Positions 8,644 through 17,268 are shown, counted from the first letter of the stretch. The stretch: 64,000 nt of DNA from Cyclobacteriaceae bacterium (GCA_019638255.1 JAHBUD010000001.1:1674001-1738000), one strand, 5' to 3'. Program-made: numbers and translations. The notes: generated by a model from the sequence alone, not told the origin.

Positions 8644-9636
8644 ATGGGCAAAGCCAGTAACGAGCTCCACGCTACAAACCGATGGCTGTACATAGCAGGC
8701 ATATTTTTATTGTTATGGGCACTGTTCTGGTCTGTTGATGAATTGGTGATGTACATTTGCCTTGGCGGAGCTGCCTTTTCGGTAGCGCAATACCTTATTA
8801 AAAACTGGGACAAGAAAATTCCTGTTCAACGTAGGCATGCTGATGATGGCCGAAAGAAGGAAACACCAGTTGAAGGTTTTGGTGATTTGATTAAAAAGTT
8901 GTCACAAGCCAATCCGGCTGATGCGGCAGTAAGAAGTAAAATCGTAACCCTTATACTTGGTGCTTCTATATCATTTGTTGTATTAATAATTGTGTTGGGC
9001 GTTGTTTTTGGAGATGACGATTTCGTACAGTCCCCTAACCTTCAGCGTGCACGCGATTTTTATTATAATAATCAATATGATTCAGCAGCACATTATTACG
9101 GATTAGCGGCTCTTGAGGATTCTGATAACCCTGACATTTATGTAGAACATGGCAATGTGCTGTTTGTAACAAAGCGTTATGATCAAGCCCTATCGTTGTA
9201 CAACCAAGCCCTGACTATTGATGAACGACACAGCGATGCTCAATATAACAAAGGTCTTGTCTACTTTGAACAAAAGCGATACCGCGAGGCCATTAGGATT
9301 ACCACCAATATTCTATACTTCGATCCTTCATATTTTCAAGCCATGCTACTGGTTGGTGATTGTCATTATAACCTTAACGAGCCCGATTCCGCCCTGCGAT
9401 TTTATGAAGGCGCTTATGTAAACAACTACCGCAGTTCGCAACTCACACACATGATGGCTTACCTGTATGATAACCGGGGGGATCAAAAGAGAGCCATTGA
9501 ATTATATCGTGAGACCATAAACCTCGACAGTGCCAATGTTGATGTATACGAGCGGCTGGCCGAATTGCTTCCGCCACAGGAAGGGAACTGGTATCGTACG
9601 CGTGCGGCCCAGCTTAAGCAAGGCACCGATTGGTAG
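8644..9636 (+). CDS. TPR membrane protein
   Basis: A 330-residue protein with three hydrophobic helices in the first 125 residues (including WLYIAGIFLLLWALFWSVDE and LILGASISFVVLIIVLGVVFG). A periplasmic TPR domain follows from about 140 to the end. The TPR repeats are readable from their alternation, for example NPDIYVEHGNVLFVTKRYDQAL, HSDAQYNKGLVYFEQKRYREA and a last repeat with DQKRAIELYRETINLDSANV. TPR domains hold protein partners, and no enzymatic motif is seen. It is probably co-transcribed with the bestrophin-like gene. Its TAG stop (9634-9636) abuts the stop of the convergent META lipoprotein. Confidence 0.8.
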   Translation: MGKASNELHATNRWLYIAGIFLLLWALFWSVDELVMYICLGGAAFSVAQYLIKNWDKKIPVQRRHADDGRKKETPVEGFGDLIKKLSQANPADAAVRSKIVTLILGASISFVVLIIVLGVVFGDDDFVQSPNLQRARDFYYNNQYDSAAHYYGLAALEDSDNPDIYVEHGNVLFVTKRYDQALSLYNQALTIDERHSDAQYNKGLVYFEQKRYREAIRITTNILYFDPSYFQAMLLVGDCHYNLNEPDSALRFYEGAYVNNYRSSQLTHMMAYLYDNRGDQKRAIELYRETINLDSANVDVYERLAELLPPQEGNWYRTRAAQLKQGTDW

Positions 9637-10026
9637 TTACTGGGTGAATATCATCAATACAGTGCTTCCTTTTCGCAATGTGAGCTTGTTTTTCGCAACA
9701 GTATAGCCATCAGTTTCACCTAAGGCTTTTAGAAACGAGTCTTCTGTTTCCATTTTTCCATCGCAAAACATTTTGGTAGCGCCCAGGTTGCCGAAAGTAA
9801 GGTTGTCTTCATTTCGCGTGTATGAGCCGAAGTACCGGTTACATCCTGCATGGCCTGCTACTTTGCTGTCGGATAAAAGTGTAAGTGTTACGGGCGGTGA
9901 GAAGGTGGAATAATCGTCCCCGTTTAGACTGGCAAGTGTCCACTCTACGTCTGTTAGGGAAAGCTCCTTGGTCTGGCAACTAATGAGTAATGCAGCAACT
10001 ACAAGGATGGCAGAAAATTTTTTCAT
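9637..10026 (-). CDS. META-domain (HslJ-like) lipoprotein
   Basis: A 129-residue protein starting MKKFSAILVVAALLISC, a lipoprotein signal with Cys at residue 17. The rest is one META domain: WTLASLNGDDYS, the hallmark GHAGCNRYFGSY, NLTFGNLGATKMFC, and a final strand ending VLMIF. META proteins such as HslJ are small envelope proteins linked to stress and antibiotic tolerance, with no enzyme activity known to me. The GNAT gene lies 9 bp upstream on the same strand, so they may share a transcript. Confidence 0.85.
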   Translation of the reverse strand: MKKFSAILVVAALLISCQTKELSLTDVEWTLASLNGDDYSTFSPPVTLTLLSDSKVAGHAGCNRYFGSYTRNEDNLTFGNLGATKMFCDGKMETEDSFLKALGETDGYTVAKNKLTLRKGSTVLMIFTQ

Positions 10027-10035
10027 AGAAGAAAT

Positions 10036-10317
10036 TTATTGATTTAACACATCGCGATAGGCCTCTATTTTATCAAACACCGATTTGGCAAACGGGCAAA
10101 GTGGAATAACTCTTAGGTTATTGTTACGGGCATGTTGTACGGCAGCCTCAACCAGTTGTTTACCGGCACCTTTGCCGCGCAACGTATCCGAAACATCGGT
10201 GTGATCAATGATCATCAATTTTTCACCGGCCATTGAATAGGTCATTTCCGCTAATCTTGGATCGCCTCCAATGTAAAATGATCCTTTACTACCGGCTTGC
10301 TCATGAAGTATTTCCAT
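10036..10317 (-). CDS. Small GNAT-type N-acetyltransferase (YjdJ/NATD1-like)
   Basis: A 93-residue protein from the ATG at 10317; a longer frame would need a TTG at 10326. It matches the short GNAT subclass: strands with MTYSMAGEKLMIIDHTDV, the acetyl-CoA binding loop LRGKGAGKQLVEAAV, and the terminal VIPLCPFAKSVFDK. These proteins use acetyl-CoA, but their substrates are mostly unknown. It sits 9 bp upstream of the META lipoprotein, and its start faces the divergent YtxH gene across a 150-bp gap with two palindromes. Confidence 0.85.
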   Translation of the reverse strand: MEILHEQAGSKGSFYIGGDPRLAEMTYSMAGEKLMIIDHTDVSDTLRGKGAGKQLVEAAVQHARNNNLRVIPLCPFAKSVFDKIEAYRDVLNQ

Positions 10318-10384
10318 AGCCCCCAAGGTAAGCAGGAAAATGGAGGGTTGAAATTGTTCCTCATGTCAAAAATCTCCTTTTTCC

Positions 10385-10452
10385 ATGATGGTCATCATAG
10401 CTTGATGAATGAACGGATAATACATTCACAGTGGCTAAACTATTGTTTAACC
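10385..10452. promoter_or_regulatory. Two palindromes in the GNAT/YtxH divergent gap (possible operators)
   Basis: ATGATG-GT-CATCAT at 10385-10398 is a perfect 6-bp inverted repeat with a 2-base spacer. GGCTAAAC-TATT-GTTTAACC at 10433-10452 is an 8-bp inverted repeat with one mismatch, ending 15 bp before the YtxH start. Either could bind a dimeric regulator. No clear TAnnTTTG box is visible in the gap. Confidence 0.3.
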
Positions 10453-10467
10453 ATAAATTAACGCCCT

Positions 10468-10719
10468 ATGAAAAACGTAAAATTGATCGTTGGCGTAGCA
10501 GCCGGTATTGCTGCAGGGGCATTGTTAGGTGTTTTGTTTGCCCCCGAAAAAGGTGTGGACACTCGGAAAAAAATCAGCAAAAAGGGCAAAGATTTGGCTG
10601 ATGAACTGAATCACACGATGGAGGAAAAGTTTAATGAATTAATGCGCGAAGTTTCTACCCGGTTTGGACGCGTAAAAAATGACCTCATAGTACGTAAACC
10701 AGAACACATTGAAAATTAA
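10468..10719 (+). CDS. YtxH domain protein
   Basis: An 83-residue protein of the YtxH (general-stress, gas-vesicle-like) family. It has an N-terminal glycine/alanine-rich membrane helix (LIVGVAAGIAAGALLGVLFA), the family's PEKG motif directly after it, then a charged amphipathic helix rich in Lys and Glu. In Firmicutes YtxH is a general stress protein; molecular function is not known. A PEBP-family gene starts 12 bp downstream, so the two are likely co-expressed. Possible operators lie just upstream. Confidence 0.85.
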   Translation: MKNVKLIVGVAAGIAAGALLGVLFAPEKGVDTRKKISKKGKDLADELNHTMEEKFNELMREVSTRFGRVKNDLIVRKPEHIEN

Positions 10720-10731
10720 GGAGCATTTCCC

Positions 10732-11220
10732 ATGAAGGATAAACGATTCCATAATCACGTGAGCGTTATTCAGGTAAGCAGTAGTGTGCTTGATGCTACC
10801 GGTGAGTTACCACGTAAGTATACTTGCGAAGGCGATAATTTCAGTCCTCCGCTTACGCTGGATTGTATACCGGTCAATACCAAAAGCCTGGCGTTGATTA
10901 TGGAAGATCCGGATGCTCTGGAGAGTCCCTGGACACATTGGGTTATGTGGAACATTGAACCGACCTGTTTCATTGGTGAAACTGAAAGCCCGGGTGTTCA
11001 GGGTCTCAATGATTTTGGTGTTGTGGTTTACGGAGGTCCTTGTCCGCCATCGGGATCACACCATTATCACTTCAAAGTATATGCCCTTAATTGCCACCTG
11101 ACGTTGCCGGAAGGCTCTACCCGAAAGGAGCTTGAATTGGCCATGGATAATCACATCATTGGCTATGGTGAAATGGTTGGGCGGTATAAAAGATCCAAGC
11201 ACCATACTTTAGTGGGGTAG
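10732..11220 (+). CDS. YbhB/YbcL family (PEBP-like) protein
   Basis: A 162-residue protein of the phosphatidylethanolamine-binding / Raf kinase inhibitor-like superfamily. It shows FSPPLTLDCIP, the ligand-pocket motif MEDPDALESPWTHWVMWNI, and YGGPCPPSGSHHYHFKVYAL. These form the anion-binding pocket of the fold. There is no signal peptide, so it should be cytoplasmic. Bacterial members have no well-defined role. It follows YtxH by 12 bp. Confidence 0.9.
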   Translation: MKDKRFHNHVSVIQVSSSVLDATGELPRKYTCEGDNFSPPLTLDCIPVNTKSLALIMEDPDALESPWTHWVMWNIEPTCFIGETESPGVQGLNDFGVVVYGGPCPPSGSHHYHFKVYALNCHLTLPEGSTRKELELAMDNHIIGYGEMVGRYKRSKHHTLVG

Positions 11221-11269
11221 TCTGGCGGTGCATTTTACCTCAATTAAGCTATCTTATTTTGCTTCGCGC

Positions 11270-12460
11270 TTAACTTTTGTCCAGTAAAAAAAGATGGGGT
11301 ATTGGTTCATCACCCGTCAGTATTGACGATACTTTTTCTCCCAAGGCTGGTCCATGCTTGAACCCGTGTCCGGAGCCTCCGCCTAAAAAGAAGAGGTTTG
11401 TAATTTCAGGATGATGGTCGAATATAAAATTACCATCAGGAGAATTTTCATAGGGACATACCCTGTTTTCAATGATGGGAGCGTCTTTTAGCGCTGGAAA
11501 ACGATGGGCAAGAAATTTTCGGGCTTTGGCTAACACTTGGGGGTTGGATGTTCTTTCCCCGGTTGTTGGATCAAAGGGTTCACCGCGCTCATCCACTCCG
11601 ATTTTAAATCCGCGGTATTTGTTACCGGGTATTCCATAATAAAAATCCTTTCCATCAACATCTACCCACACAGGAAGCTTATCGAATGTTGATGCTTGCT
11701 GATGCGGAACACCAAAGTAATAGACCTCCTGCTTGGTGCAGGTAATGATAGTTCCCAACACCTCCGGAAATAGTTTGCCTAGCCACGATCCGCAGGCAAA
11801 AATAAAAGCATCTGCACGCAGTTCATCTCCGGTTGAAAGCTTGACGGATTGAAGTTGGTTGCGTTCGGTTTTACCGGGTATAGCTTTAGCCTGAATAAAC
11901 GTTCCACCTTCCTGAACAAATGCTTTTTGAACGGCCTGGCAAGCTTCCCGGGCCTGAAGACAGCCCCCATGAGGATCAAACCAGGCATGACTGAGATCGG
12001 CAGTATTTACAATCGGGTAGCGCTTTTGAACTTCAGATGGAGTAAGTTTCTCGTATTCCATGTTGTGCTTTTGGGTAAATGGAACAGAGTCATCAACAAG
12101 TGGAGTGCTCGACTGATAGCAAAACCACAGCACACCTTTATTTTGAAATAATTTTCTATTCCAACGTTGTTCGTGTTCCTTCCACAATTCCAGGGCACGA
12201 ACATTGAGGTCGAAATAGAATTCATTTGCACCATAGGTTGAGCGGATTACGCGTGTTTCATCCCCTGAACTCGACCTTGAATTTCCCGGACCCCATGCAT
12301 CGATGAGTGTTACGGCATACCCTTTCCTCAATAAAAATAATGCAGTCCATCCGCCAAATGCACCGGCACCAATAACCGAAACCTTACTACCTTTTGGAAG
12401 GCTTTCGGTTGGCTTGCCCAAGGCGTTTCCGGATACGGGTGAAAACGTATTAAGCGGCAT
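11270..12460 (-). CDS. FAD-dependent amine oxidase (sarcosine oxidase / N-methyltryptophan oxidase-like)
   Basis: A 396-residue flavoprotein of the DAO superfamily. An FAD-binding Rossmann motif (VSVIGAGAFGGWTALFLLR) sits at about 28-46, followed by IDAWGPGNSRSSSGDETRVI, which is typical of monomeric sarcosine oxidases and N-methyl-tryptophan oxidase (SolA). Late in the protein, FDHHPEITNLFFLGGGSGHG closes the FAD site; the family usually has a Cys for covalent FAD a little before this, and C343 in RVCPYENSPDG fits. It probably oxidises a secondary or N-methyl amino acid to give an aldehyde and H2O2. It follows pyrE by 12 bp and is probably co-transcribed, although the pathways are not obviously linked. 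Confidence 0.85.
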   Translation of the reverse strand: MPLNTFSPVSGNALGKPTESLPKGSKVSVIGAGAFGGWTALFLLRKGYAVTLIDAWGPGNSRSSSGDETRVIRSTYGANEFYFDLNVRALELWKEHEQRWNRKLFQNKGVLWFCYQSSTPLVDDSVPFTQKHNMEYEKLTPSEVQKRYPIVNTADLSHAWFDPHGGCLQAREACQAVQKAFVQEGGTFIQAKAIPGKTERNQLQSVKLSTGDELRADAFIFACGSWLGKLFPEVLGTIITCTKQEVYYFGVPHQQASTFDKLPVWVDVDGKDFYYGIPGNKYRGFKIGVDERGEPFDPTTGERTSNPQVLAKARKFLAHRFPALKDAPIIENRVCPYENSPDGNFIFDHHPEITNLFFLGGGSGHGFKHGPALGEKVSSILTGDEPIPHLFLLDKS

Positions 12461-12472
12461 GGCTCCGAATTA

Positions 12473-13123
12473 TTAAACAGTCCACTTTGATGGATCGTAG
12501 CGCCACGCTTTAAGCGAAGCGAGTTCCTCTTCATTGATATACTGTTGCTGCAAGGCACAACTTAAAAGGTGGTTGTAATCGCTTAAGCTGACCAGTGAAA
12601 CATCTTCATTGTAAAAGTTGCTGGTGGCAACATCAAATCCATAAGTAAAGATGGACACCATACCCAATACATGGGCTCCTGCATTACGTAAGGCCTGAAC
12701 GGCTTTTAACGAACTTCCACCGGTTGAGATCAAATCTTCTACCACCACAACTTTTTGGCCTTTGGTGATGCGTCCTTCAATCAGGTTTTCCATTCCATGA
12801 TCCTTTGGTTTTGGCCGAACATAGGCAAAGGGCAGGTTCATAGCATCGGCAACCAGGGCACCTTGGGCAATACCTGCTGTGGCCACACCGGCTATCGCCT
12901 CAACGGCTCCGTAGTTTTCTCGTATGGCGTGTATTAATCCTTCCTTGATGGAATTCCGTATTTCCGGATAGGACAGTGAGAGACGATTATCGCAGTAAAT
13001 GGGAGATTTCCAACCCGATGCCCAGGTGAAGGGCTTGCGTGTGCTTAGTTTAATCGCTTCTATTTTCAGCAGCAGGGAGGCTACTGTTTCGGCTGTTTTT
13101 CCTTCTACTTTAATAATGGGCAT
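12473..13123 (-). CDS. pyrE: Orotate phosphoribosyltransferase
   Basis: A 216-residue enzyme of pyrimidine synthesis that joins orotate to PRPP to give OMP. The PRPP-binding motif VVVVEDLISTGGSSL is intact at about residue 125, and the early part has FTWASGWKSPIYCDNR, which positions orotate. AIAGVATAGIAQGALVAD is the loop that binds pyrophosphate. Length matches the bacterial family (about 210). It heads a two-gene unit with the flavin amine oxidase 12 bp downstream. Confidence 0.94.
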   Translation of the reverse strand: MPIIKVEGKTAETVASLLLKIEAIKLSTRKPFTWASGWKSPIYCDNRLSLSYPEIRNSIKEGLIHAIRENYGAVEAIAGVATAGIAQGALVADAMNLPFAYVRPKPKDHGMENLIEGRITKGQKVVVVEDLISTGGSSLKAVQALRNAGAHVLGMVSIFTYGFDVATSNFYNEDVSLVSLSDYNHLLSCALQQQYINEEELASLKAWRYDPSKWTV

Positions 13124-13273
13124 AATGAAATTAAATGGTTCCCGAAAATCACCTAATCAGTGGTTTAAATCAAGCTGGAGCGTAAATAACCTGAAAAAAT
13201 ATGTAGGCAGCACTTGTGGCATTGGAGAATATTTATTCCTTTGTAACTATGGTTTACTGCTAGTATACACCGG

Positions 13274-13960
13274 ATGATTATCTTCATTAACGACATACCG
13301 GTTAGTCTGTATAAAGCTGATGAGGGCCCTGTTGACGGGCATTTTAATCATATTATCGATGCTACCGAAGAGCCGATAACCCGTGCCAAACTGGTACAGC
13401 ATGTTTGGGTTAAAAATGTGCGTGAGCCAGAGTTTGAAATGCTCCTGGAGTATCTCAATTCCAAAGTACCAATTGGCTTACACTCCTTACATATTACCGC
13501 ATACGACTATAACGCCTTAAAAAATCAACTTACCAGCAAGTTTAAAGTGATTAAAGCGGCCGGTGGGTTGATTCGGAAGAAGGATAAATTCTTGATGATC
13601 TACCGGATGAAGAAGTGGGATCTGCCAAAAGGCAAAAAGGAGCGAGGCGAAAAGTATCCACAAACCGCTATACGTGAAGTGGAAGAGGAGTGCAATGTTA
13701 ACGTGAAACTGGCTGGTAAAATATGCACCACCTGGCATACCTATACCATGAATCGGAGGGCCATGTTGAAAAAAACAAAATGGTATGCCATGGATTTGAT
13801 TGACGATTCAAAGATGAAGCCCAGTAATGAGGAAGATATTGAAGAACTACGCTGGATGAAAACAAAAGAAGTGTACCATGCACTTGAGCATTCATATAAA
13901 TCAATACGATTTGTATTTGAGCGTTATTACGATCTGGTAGATATAAAATCTTCCCGTTAA
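13274..13960 (+). CDS. Nudix hydrolase with N-terminal extension
   Basis: A 228-residue protein. The C-terminal half (from about residue 95) is a Nudix domain with the box starting GKKERGE and continuing to REVEEECNV; the usual Gly near the end of the box is Asn here. Catalytic Glu residues (REVEEE) are intact. The first 90 residues are a separate alpha/beta region without a recognised family. Nudix enzymes hydrolyse nucleoside diphosphates linked to X. The gene ends convergently on coaD, with the two stop codons sharing TTAA at 13957-13960. Confidence 0.85.
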   Translation: MIIFINDIPVSLYKADEGPVDGHFNHIIDATEEPITRAKLVQHVWVKNVREPEFEMLLEYLNSKVPIGLHSLHITAYDYNALKNQLTSKFKVIKAAGGLIRKKDKFLMIYRMKKWDLPKGKKERGEKYPQTAIREVEEECNVNVKLAGKICTTWHTYTMNRRAMLKKTKWYAMDLIDDSKMKPSNEEDIEELRWMKTKEVYHALEHSYKSIRFVFERYYDLVDIKSSR

Positions 13961-14412
13961 AGTTTATAGGGCAAGAAGTTCGAAACATCACCTTGATAGC
14001 GGTGTACTTCCCGTATGATGGATGAGCTGATAGAGGCAAACTGAGGAGAAGTAATTAGAAATACCGATTCAAGTTCGGCATTGAGAAAGCGGTTCACTTG
14101 CGCGATACTGTTTTCATACTCAAAGTCTGTTGTATTCCTAAGACCTCGCAACAGGTACTGTGCCCCATTTTTCCTGGCGAATTCAGCAGTGAGTTCAGAA
14201 AAAGTAACCACTTTGATGTTGTCGTGGTTGGAAAAAGTTGTTCGGATACACTTCAGCATCAGTTCAATGTCAAAGTAGCGAACGCTTTTGCCACTGTTAT
14301 AACCGATCGCCACAATAATCTCATCAAATAATTTAAGACCTCTTAAAACAATATCCTCATGACCTTTTGTAAACGGATCGAAAGAACCCGGAAATAATGC
14401 TACACGTTTCAT
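13957..14412 (-). CDS. coaD: Phosphopantetheine adenylyltransferase
   Basis: A 151-residue enzyme that adenylates 4'-phosphopantetheine in coenzyme A synthesis. It has the nucleotidyltransferase opening ALFPGSFDPFTKGHEDIV with the TxGH motif, the LLRGLRNTTDFEYE loop, and the SSSIIREV motif near the end. Length matches CoaD (about 160). The next gene upstream on the same strand is DUF3822, a common neighbour in Bacteroidota, 55 bp away. Confidence 0.95.
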   Translation of the reverse strand: MKRVALFPGSFDPFTKGHEDIVLRGLKLFDEIIVAIGYNSGKSVRYFDIELMLKCIRTTFSNHDNIKVVTFSELTAEFARKNGAQYLLRGLRNTTDFEYENSIAQVNRFLNAELESVFLITSPQFASISSSIIREVHRYQGDVSNFLPYKL

Positions 14413-14467
14413 GCGTAAAGGATTAGCAGTTAAAGGTCGTTAAATGCTGGTTGATAACCAAAGCGGA

Positions 14468-15349
14468 TCAAAACAGGTCGATGCTGTACAGGTCAAGGAA
14501 ATGATGATCCTGAACTTCATCGAATAAGTAACCAAATGCAAGATGATTAGGGCGCTCGCCAAAGGTTACATTCTGAATGTACTTGTAGAATTCGTGATAA
14601 TGGGGTGAGTTCTTTCCAATATATCCCCACATGATAACCTTGCTGGTTTGCTGATCCATCTCAAGCGTTTTCATTACCAGCATGATGTATTTGATATAAT
14701 CCTGAAAACTGAGAATGCTGAATTGATTGTAATAAATCAGTTTACCGTCTGTAACCGAAAGGATGTGCAACTTGAACCGATCGACATACAAATATAATGG
14801 GTTATCGGTTCGGGTTGAAGCATAGTGCATAACGCCTTCAATAAGTGCGGCAGATTGATGCAGTATAGTGTATTGTTTTTGAGGATACAGTGTTTCAAGC
14901 CAGGCGCTGAGTTCCGTTTGGATAGCGAATACCGTAACAGCCTGACTGTTTTTCATCGCTATGGAAAGCACATCATCCGTTGCTTTATTAATGCGCGCAT
15001 TAAATTTTAAGTATTCGGCTGCTGACTCAGGAATGAATAAGGTTTCGGGAACCTGAACAAGTTTTTGATTCTTTACAGACAGTTTGATTTTTTTCCAAAA
15101 ACCTGCCTTTAAGAATGGATGTTGATCAAAAAGTTGATCGAGGGTGTGTAATAAATCTTCGTTGGACGATACCGAAGGAAGGACATAGTCCTCCAAAAAC
15201 AACATGCGCCTGTCTGTTCCGCTAACAACGGCTATCTGAATATCGCGCGAACCAACATTAACTAATAAAGTGTAATCGTGGATGTTGTCTTCGTCAAACC
15301 GATCATCCTTGATTTTCTTTATAAGCTTGAACGTGGCAAGGCTTTGCAA
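14468..15349 (-). CDS. DUF3822 family protein
   Basis: A 293-residue protein of a family I recognise as Bacteroidota-specific and often beside coaD. It starts with YTLLVNVGSRDIQIAVVSG, a beta-rich actin/hexokinase-like phosphate-binding opening. A second similar stretch, NPLYLYVDRFKLHILSVTDGKLIYYNQF at about 180-207, suggests two subdomains of an ASKHA-like fold. Catalytic residues cannot be assigned. It is 55 bp upstream of coaD and 1 bp downstream of the membrane-anchored protein at 15351, so all three likely share a transcript. Confidence 0.8.
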   Translation of the reverse strand: MQSLATFKLIKKIKDDRFDEDNIHDYTLLVNVGSRDIQIAVVSGTDRRMLFLEDYVLPSVSSNEDLLHTLDQLFDQHPFLKAGFWKKIKLSVKNQKLVQVPETLFIPESAAEYLKFNARINKATDDVLSIAMKNSQAVTVFAIQTELSAWLETLYPQKQYTILHQSAALIEGVMHYASTRTDNPLYLYVDRFKLHILSVTDGKLIYYNQFSILSFQDYIKYIMLVMKTLEMDQQTSKVIMWGYIGKNSPHYHEFYKYIQNVTFGERPNHLAFGYLFDEVQDHHFLDLYSIDLF

Positions 15350-15350
15350 G

Positions 15351-16163
15351 TTATTCCCAGTTTCCTGCTGTTGTTACGTCTGTTCTTGAACCAAAGCGAA
15401 TAGGCTTCTTGTTTTTAGCCTCATTTTCTTCTCTCCGTTCAGGGTTGATCGGAGCTGGGTCTTTAACCTCGATAACCCATACTTTGATGCCGCCCCGCTC
15501 AATTTGGCCGGTGAATATTTCAAACTTTTTATCGGAGCCAGGCACCCAGGCTAAGTTCTTGGTATCAACATCAGGATTAAGTTGGTAATCCCAGTAGGTT
15601 ATCAGGTTTTGACCCTTTCTTATTTTGTCGCCCGGGTTAATTTTTGCCAGGTTGCTGATCGTTCCCTTGTCCATGAAACTCAGTTCTTCAATTTTATCCG
15701 TGCTCTCCCTTCTCATCCTGTAGGATTTGGTACCTTTTACCACATAGTCGCCTTCATTTCTTATAAACCCTAAAAACGTACCATTGTCGGCAGCGTTAAT
15801 GGCATAAGTTTTTTTGAATATTTTATCCTTGGCGGGAATCTGGCCGATCGTGTCAATTTTTACCTGAATACTGTCAACACCGTAGCTAAGTGGGATAATC
15901 GTTTCTGTTTTTACAACGATAGGTACTATACCATTTTCAATAAAGTTGATCAATGAGTCCCAATCGCTGGTGTACTTACCATGCTGCTCCAGATAAACCT
16001 TTTGAGCTTCACGAATAACCGATAGTTTATCTGTGATTTGGCGCTCCGTGGTAACTATTTTTTCACGGAATTCAATGGTTGAATTAATGCTGCTGTAGAG
16101 GTAGTAAGCTAATCCAAGGCTTATGACAAAGAGAATATAAGCGAGAATTTTAGACAGGTTCAT
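15351..16163 (-). CDS. Conserved hypothetical protein with one N-terminal membrane helix
   Basis: A 270-residue protein of unknown function. One hydrophobic helix at residues 7-28 (LAYILFVISLGLAYYLYSSI) is followed by a charged, coiled-coil-prone segment (FREKIVTTERQITDKLSVIREAQK) and YLEQHGKYTSDWDSLINF, which resembles the start of some pseudopilin-like proteins. The rest is beta-rich, and the last 35 residues are Lys/Glu/Pro rich and probably disordered. It is adjacent to DUF3822, so a shared role is possible. I do not assign a function. Confidence 0.7.
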   Translation of the reverse strand: MNLSKILAYILFVISLGLAYYLYSSINSTIEFREKIVTTERQITDKLSVIREAQKVYLEQHGKYTSDWDSLINFIENGIVPIVVKTETIIPLSYGVDSIQVKIDTIGQIPAKDKIFKKTYAINAADNGTFLGFIRNEGDYVVKGTKSYRMRRESTDKIEELSFMDKGTISNLAKINPGDKIRKGQNLITYWDYQLNPDVDTKNLAWVPGSDKKFEIFTGQIERGGIKVWVIEVKDPAPINPERREENEAKNKKPIRFGSRTDVTTAGNWE

Positions 16164-16236
16164 TGTTTGCGGTTTAAGGTCACAAGTATAATTATTTTAC
16201 AAGGTAAAAAACAAGGTAAAATCCTTGTTTGGAGAA

Positions 16237-16713
16237 TTATATTCTACAAAATCCGGTTAATGTTTTTAATTCTTTTATGCTTTTACAATGCGTCAGAATG
16301 CCATGTTTTTCATGCGCTGGTATGCCCTGTATTGTCTTCCAGGACAGGTATTGAACTGAGCGGATGATCTGGTTGTTGCCCATCATCTCCGGATCGGTGC
16401 CCACCATCAGATTACCCCCAATGGCGGCAACATCCGCAAAAAGCTCAATGGCATGCAGAGGAGGTTTAATAAACTCTGCGACAAACCTAAAAGCCAATAC
16501 TTTTATCGCTAATCCTGTCTCCTCTAGAAACTCCCGTTCAAGACACTCCTCTTTCGACTGGCCAACTTCAATACCCCCACCTGGAGGTGACCAGAAAGCC
16601 TGACCCGGATACAGACTATGATTGATCAGGAGCAATGAATCTCCTTTCCAACAAAGCCCGCATACCCTTACACGCAGCCTGTTACCAAAAAGGGTCTCAA
16701 TATTTTTATCCAT
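16237..16713 (-). CDS. Nudix hydrolase
   Basis: A 158-residue single-domain Nudix protein. The Nudix box runs from GGGIEVGQSK to REFLEETGL. The Glu seven residues before REFLEE is Gln here, while the catalytic EE pair is kept. The entry strand LRVRVCGLCWKGDSLLLIN and SLYPGQAFWSPPGGGIEVG are typical. Substrate unknown; it does not sit in an operon with a known salvage gene. Confidence 0.87.
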   Translation of the reverse strand: MDKNIETLFGNRLRVRVCGLCWKGDSLLLINHSLYPGQAFWSPPGGGIEVGQSKEECLEREFLEETGLAIKVLAFRFVAEFIKPPLHAIELFADVAAIGGNLMVGTDPEMMGNNQIIRSVQYLSWKTIQGIPAHEKHGILTHCKSIKELKTLTGFCRI

Positions 16714-16810
16714 AATCGGTTACCAGAGGGAGTAATCCCCGATGGACGGCAAAGTCACGAATGTTGCCTTAAAATGCACTTATTTGCAGACATTTTTGTT
16801 AATCGATTGT

Positions 16811-16818
16811 TAACTTTG
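16811..16818 (+). promoter_or_regulatory. Candidate -7 box for the DUF1573 gene
   Basis: TAACTTTG matches TAnnTTTG exactly, 14 bp before the ATG at 16833. Two TTTG candidates upstream (16783-16786 and 16795-16798) are spaced 24 and 12 bp, so the -33 box is uncertain. Confidence 0.4.
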
Positions 16819-16832
16819 AAAAAAAAATTACT

Positions 16833-17246
16833 ATGAAGAAGTTTCTTGTTTTCTTTTTATTAACAGCCATTTCGGCTTGCCTCTATGCGCAGGAAGCTAA
16901 AACAGCAACCGCAAAAGTAAATGGACCAGTTCTTACTTTCGAGAAAGATTCCCATGATTTTGGTGACATCAATCAAGGCGATCAGGTTGAACACATTTTT
17001 AAGTTTACCAATACCGGCAATGAGCCCCTGATAGTTTCCAACATTCAGGTGACTTGTGGATGTACTGCGCCTTCATGGCCTAAGAATCCGATTCCTCCTG
17101 GTGGTACGGGTGAGATAAAAATTGGGTTTAACAGTGCCGGAAGAATGGGTCGCCAGAATAAAACCGTTACGGTTGTTTCGAACGCAGTGAATGAAGATAA
17201 TTTAATATCGTTTGTTACGAATGTGGTGGTGAAAAACCCTCAGTAA
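16833..17246 (+). CDS. Secreted DUF1573 (immunoglobulin-like) protein
   Basis: A 137-residue protein with a signal peptide (MKKFLVFFLLTAISACLYA, cleavage near AQEA) and one DUF1573 domain. Diagnostic features are FEKDSHDFGDINQGD, HIFKFTNTGNEPLIVSNI, and QVTCGCTAPSWPKNPIPPG with its CGC motif, then IKIGFNSAGRMG. DUF1573 domains are Ig-like, periplasmic or outer-membrane; function unknown. A strong hairpin terminator follows at 17269. Confidence 0.88.
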   Translation: MKKFLVFFLLTAISACLYAQEAKTATAKVNGPVLTFEKDSHDFGDINQGDQVEHIFKFTNTGNEPLIVSNIQVTCGCTAPSWPKNPIPPGGTGEIKIGFNSAGRMGRQNKTVTVVSNAVNEDNLISFVTNVVVKNPQ

Positions 17247-17268
17247 CTACACACTAAATATTATCAGG

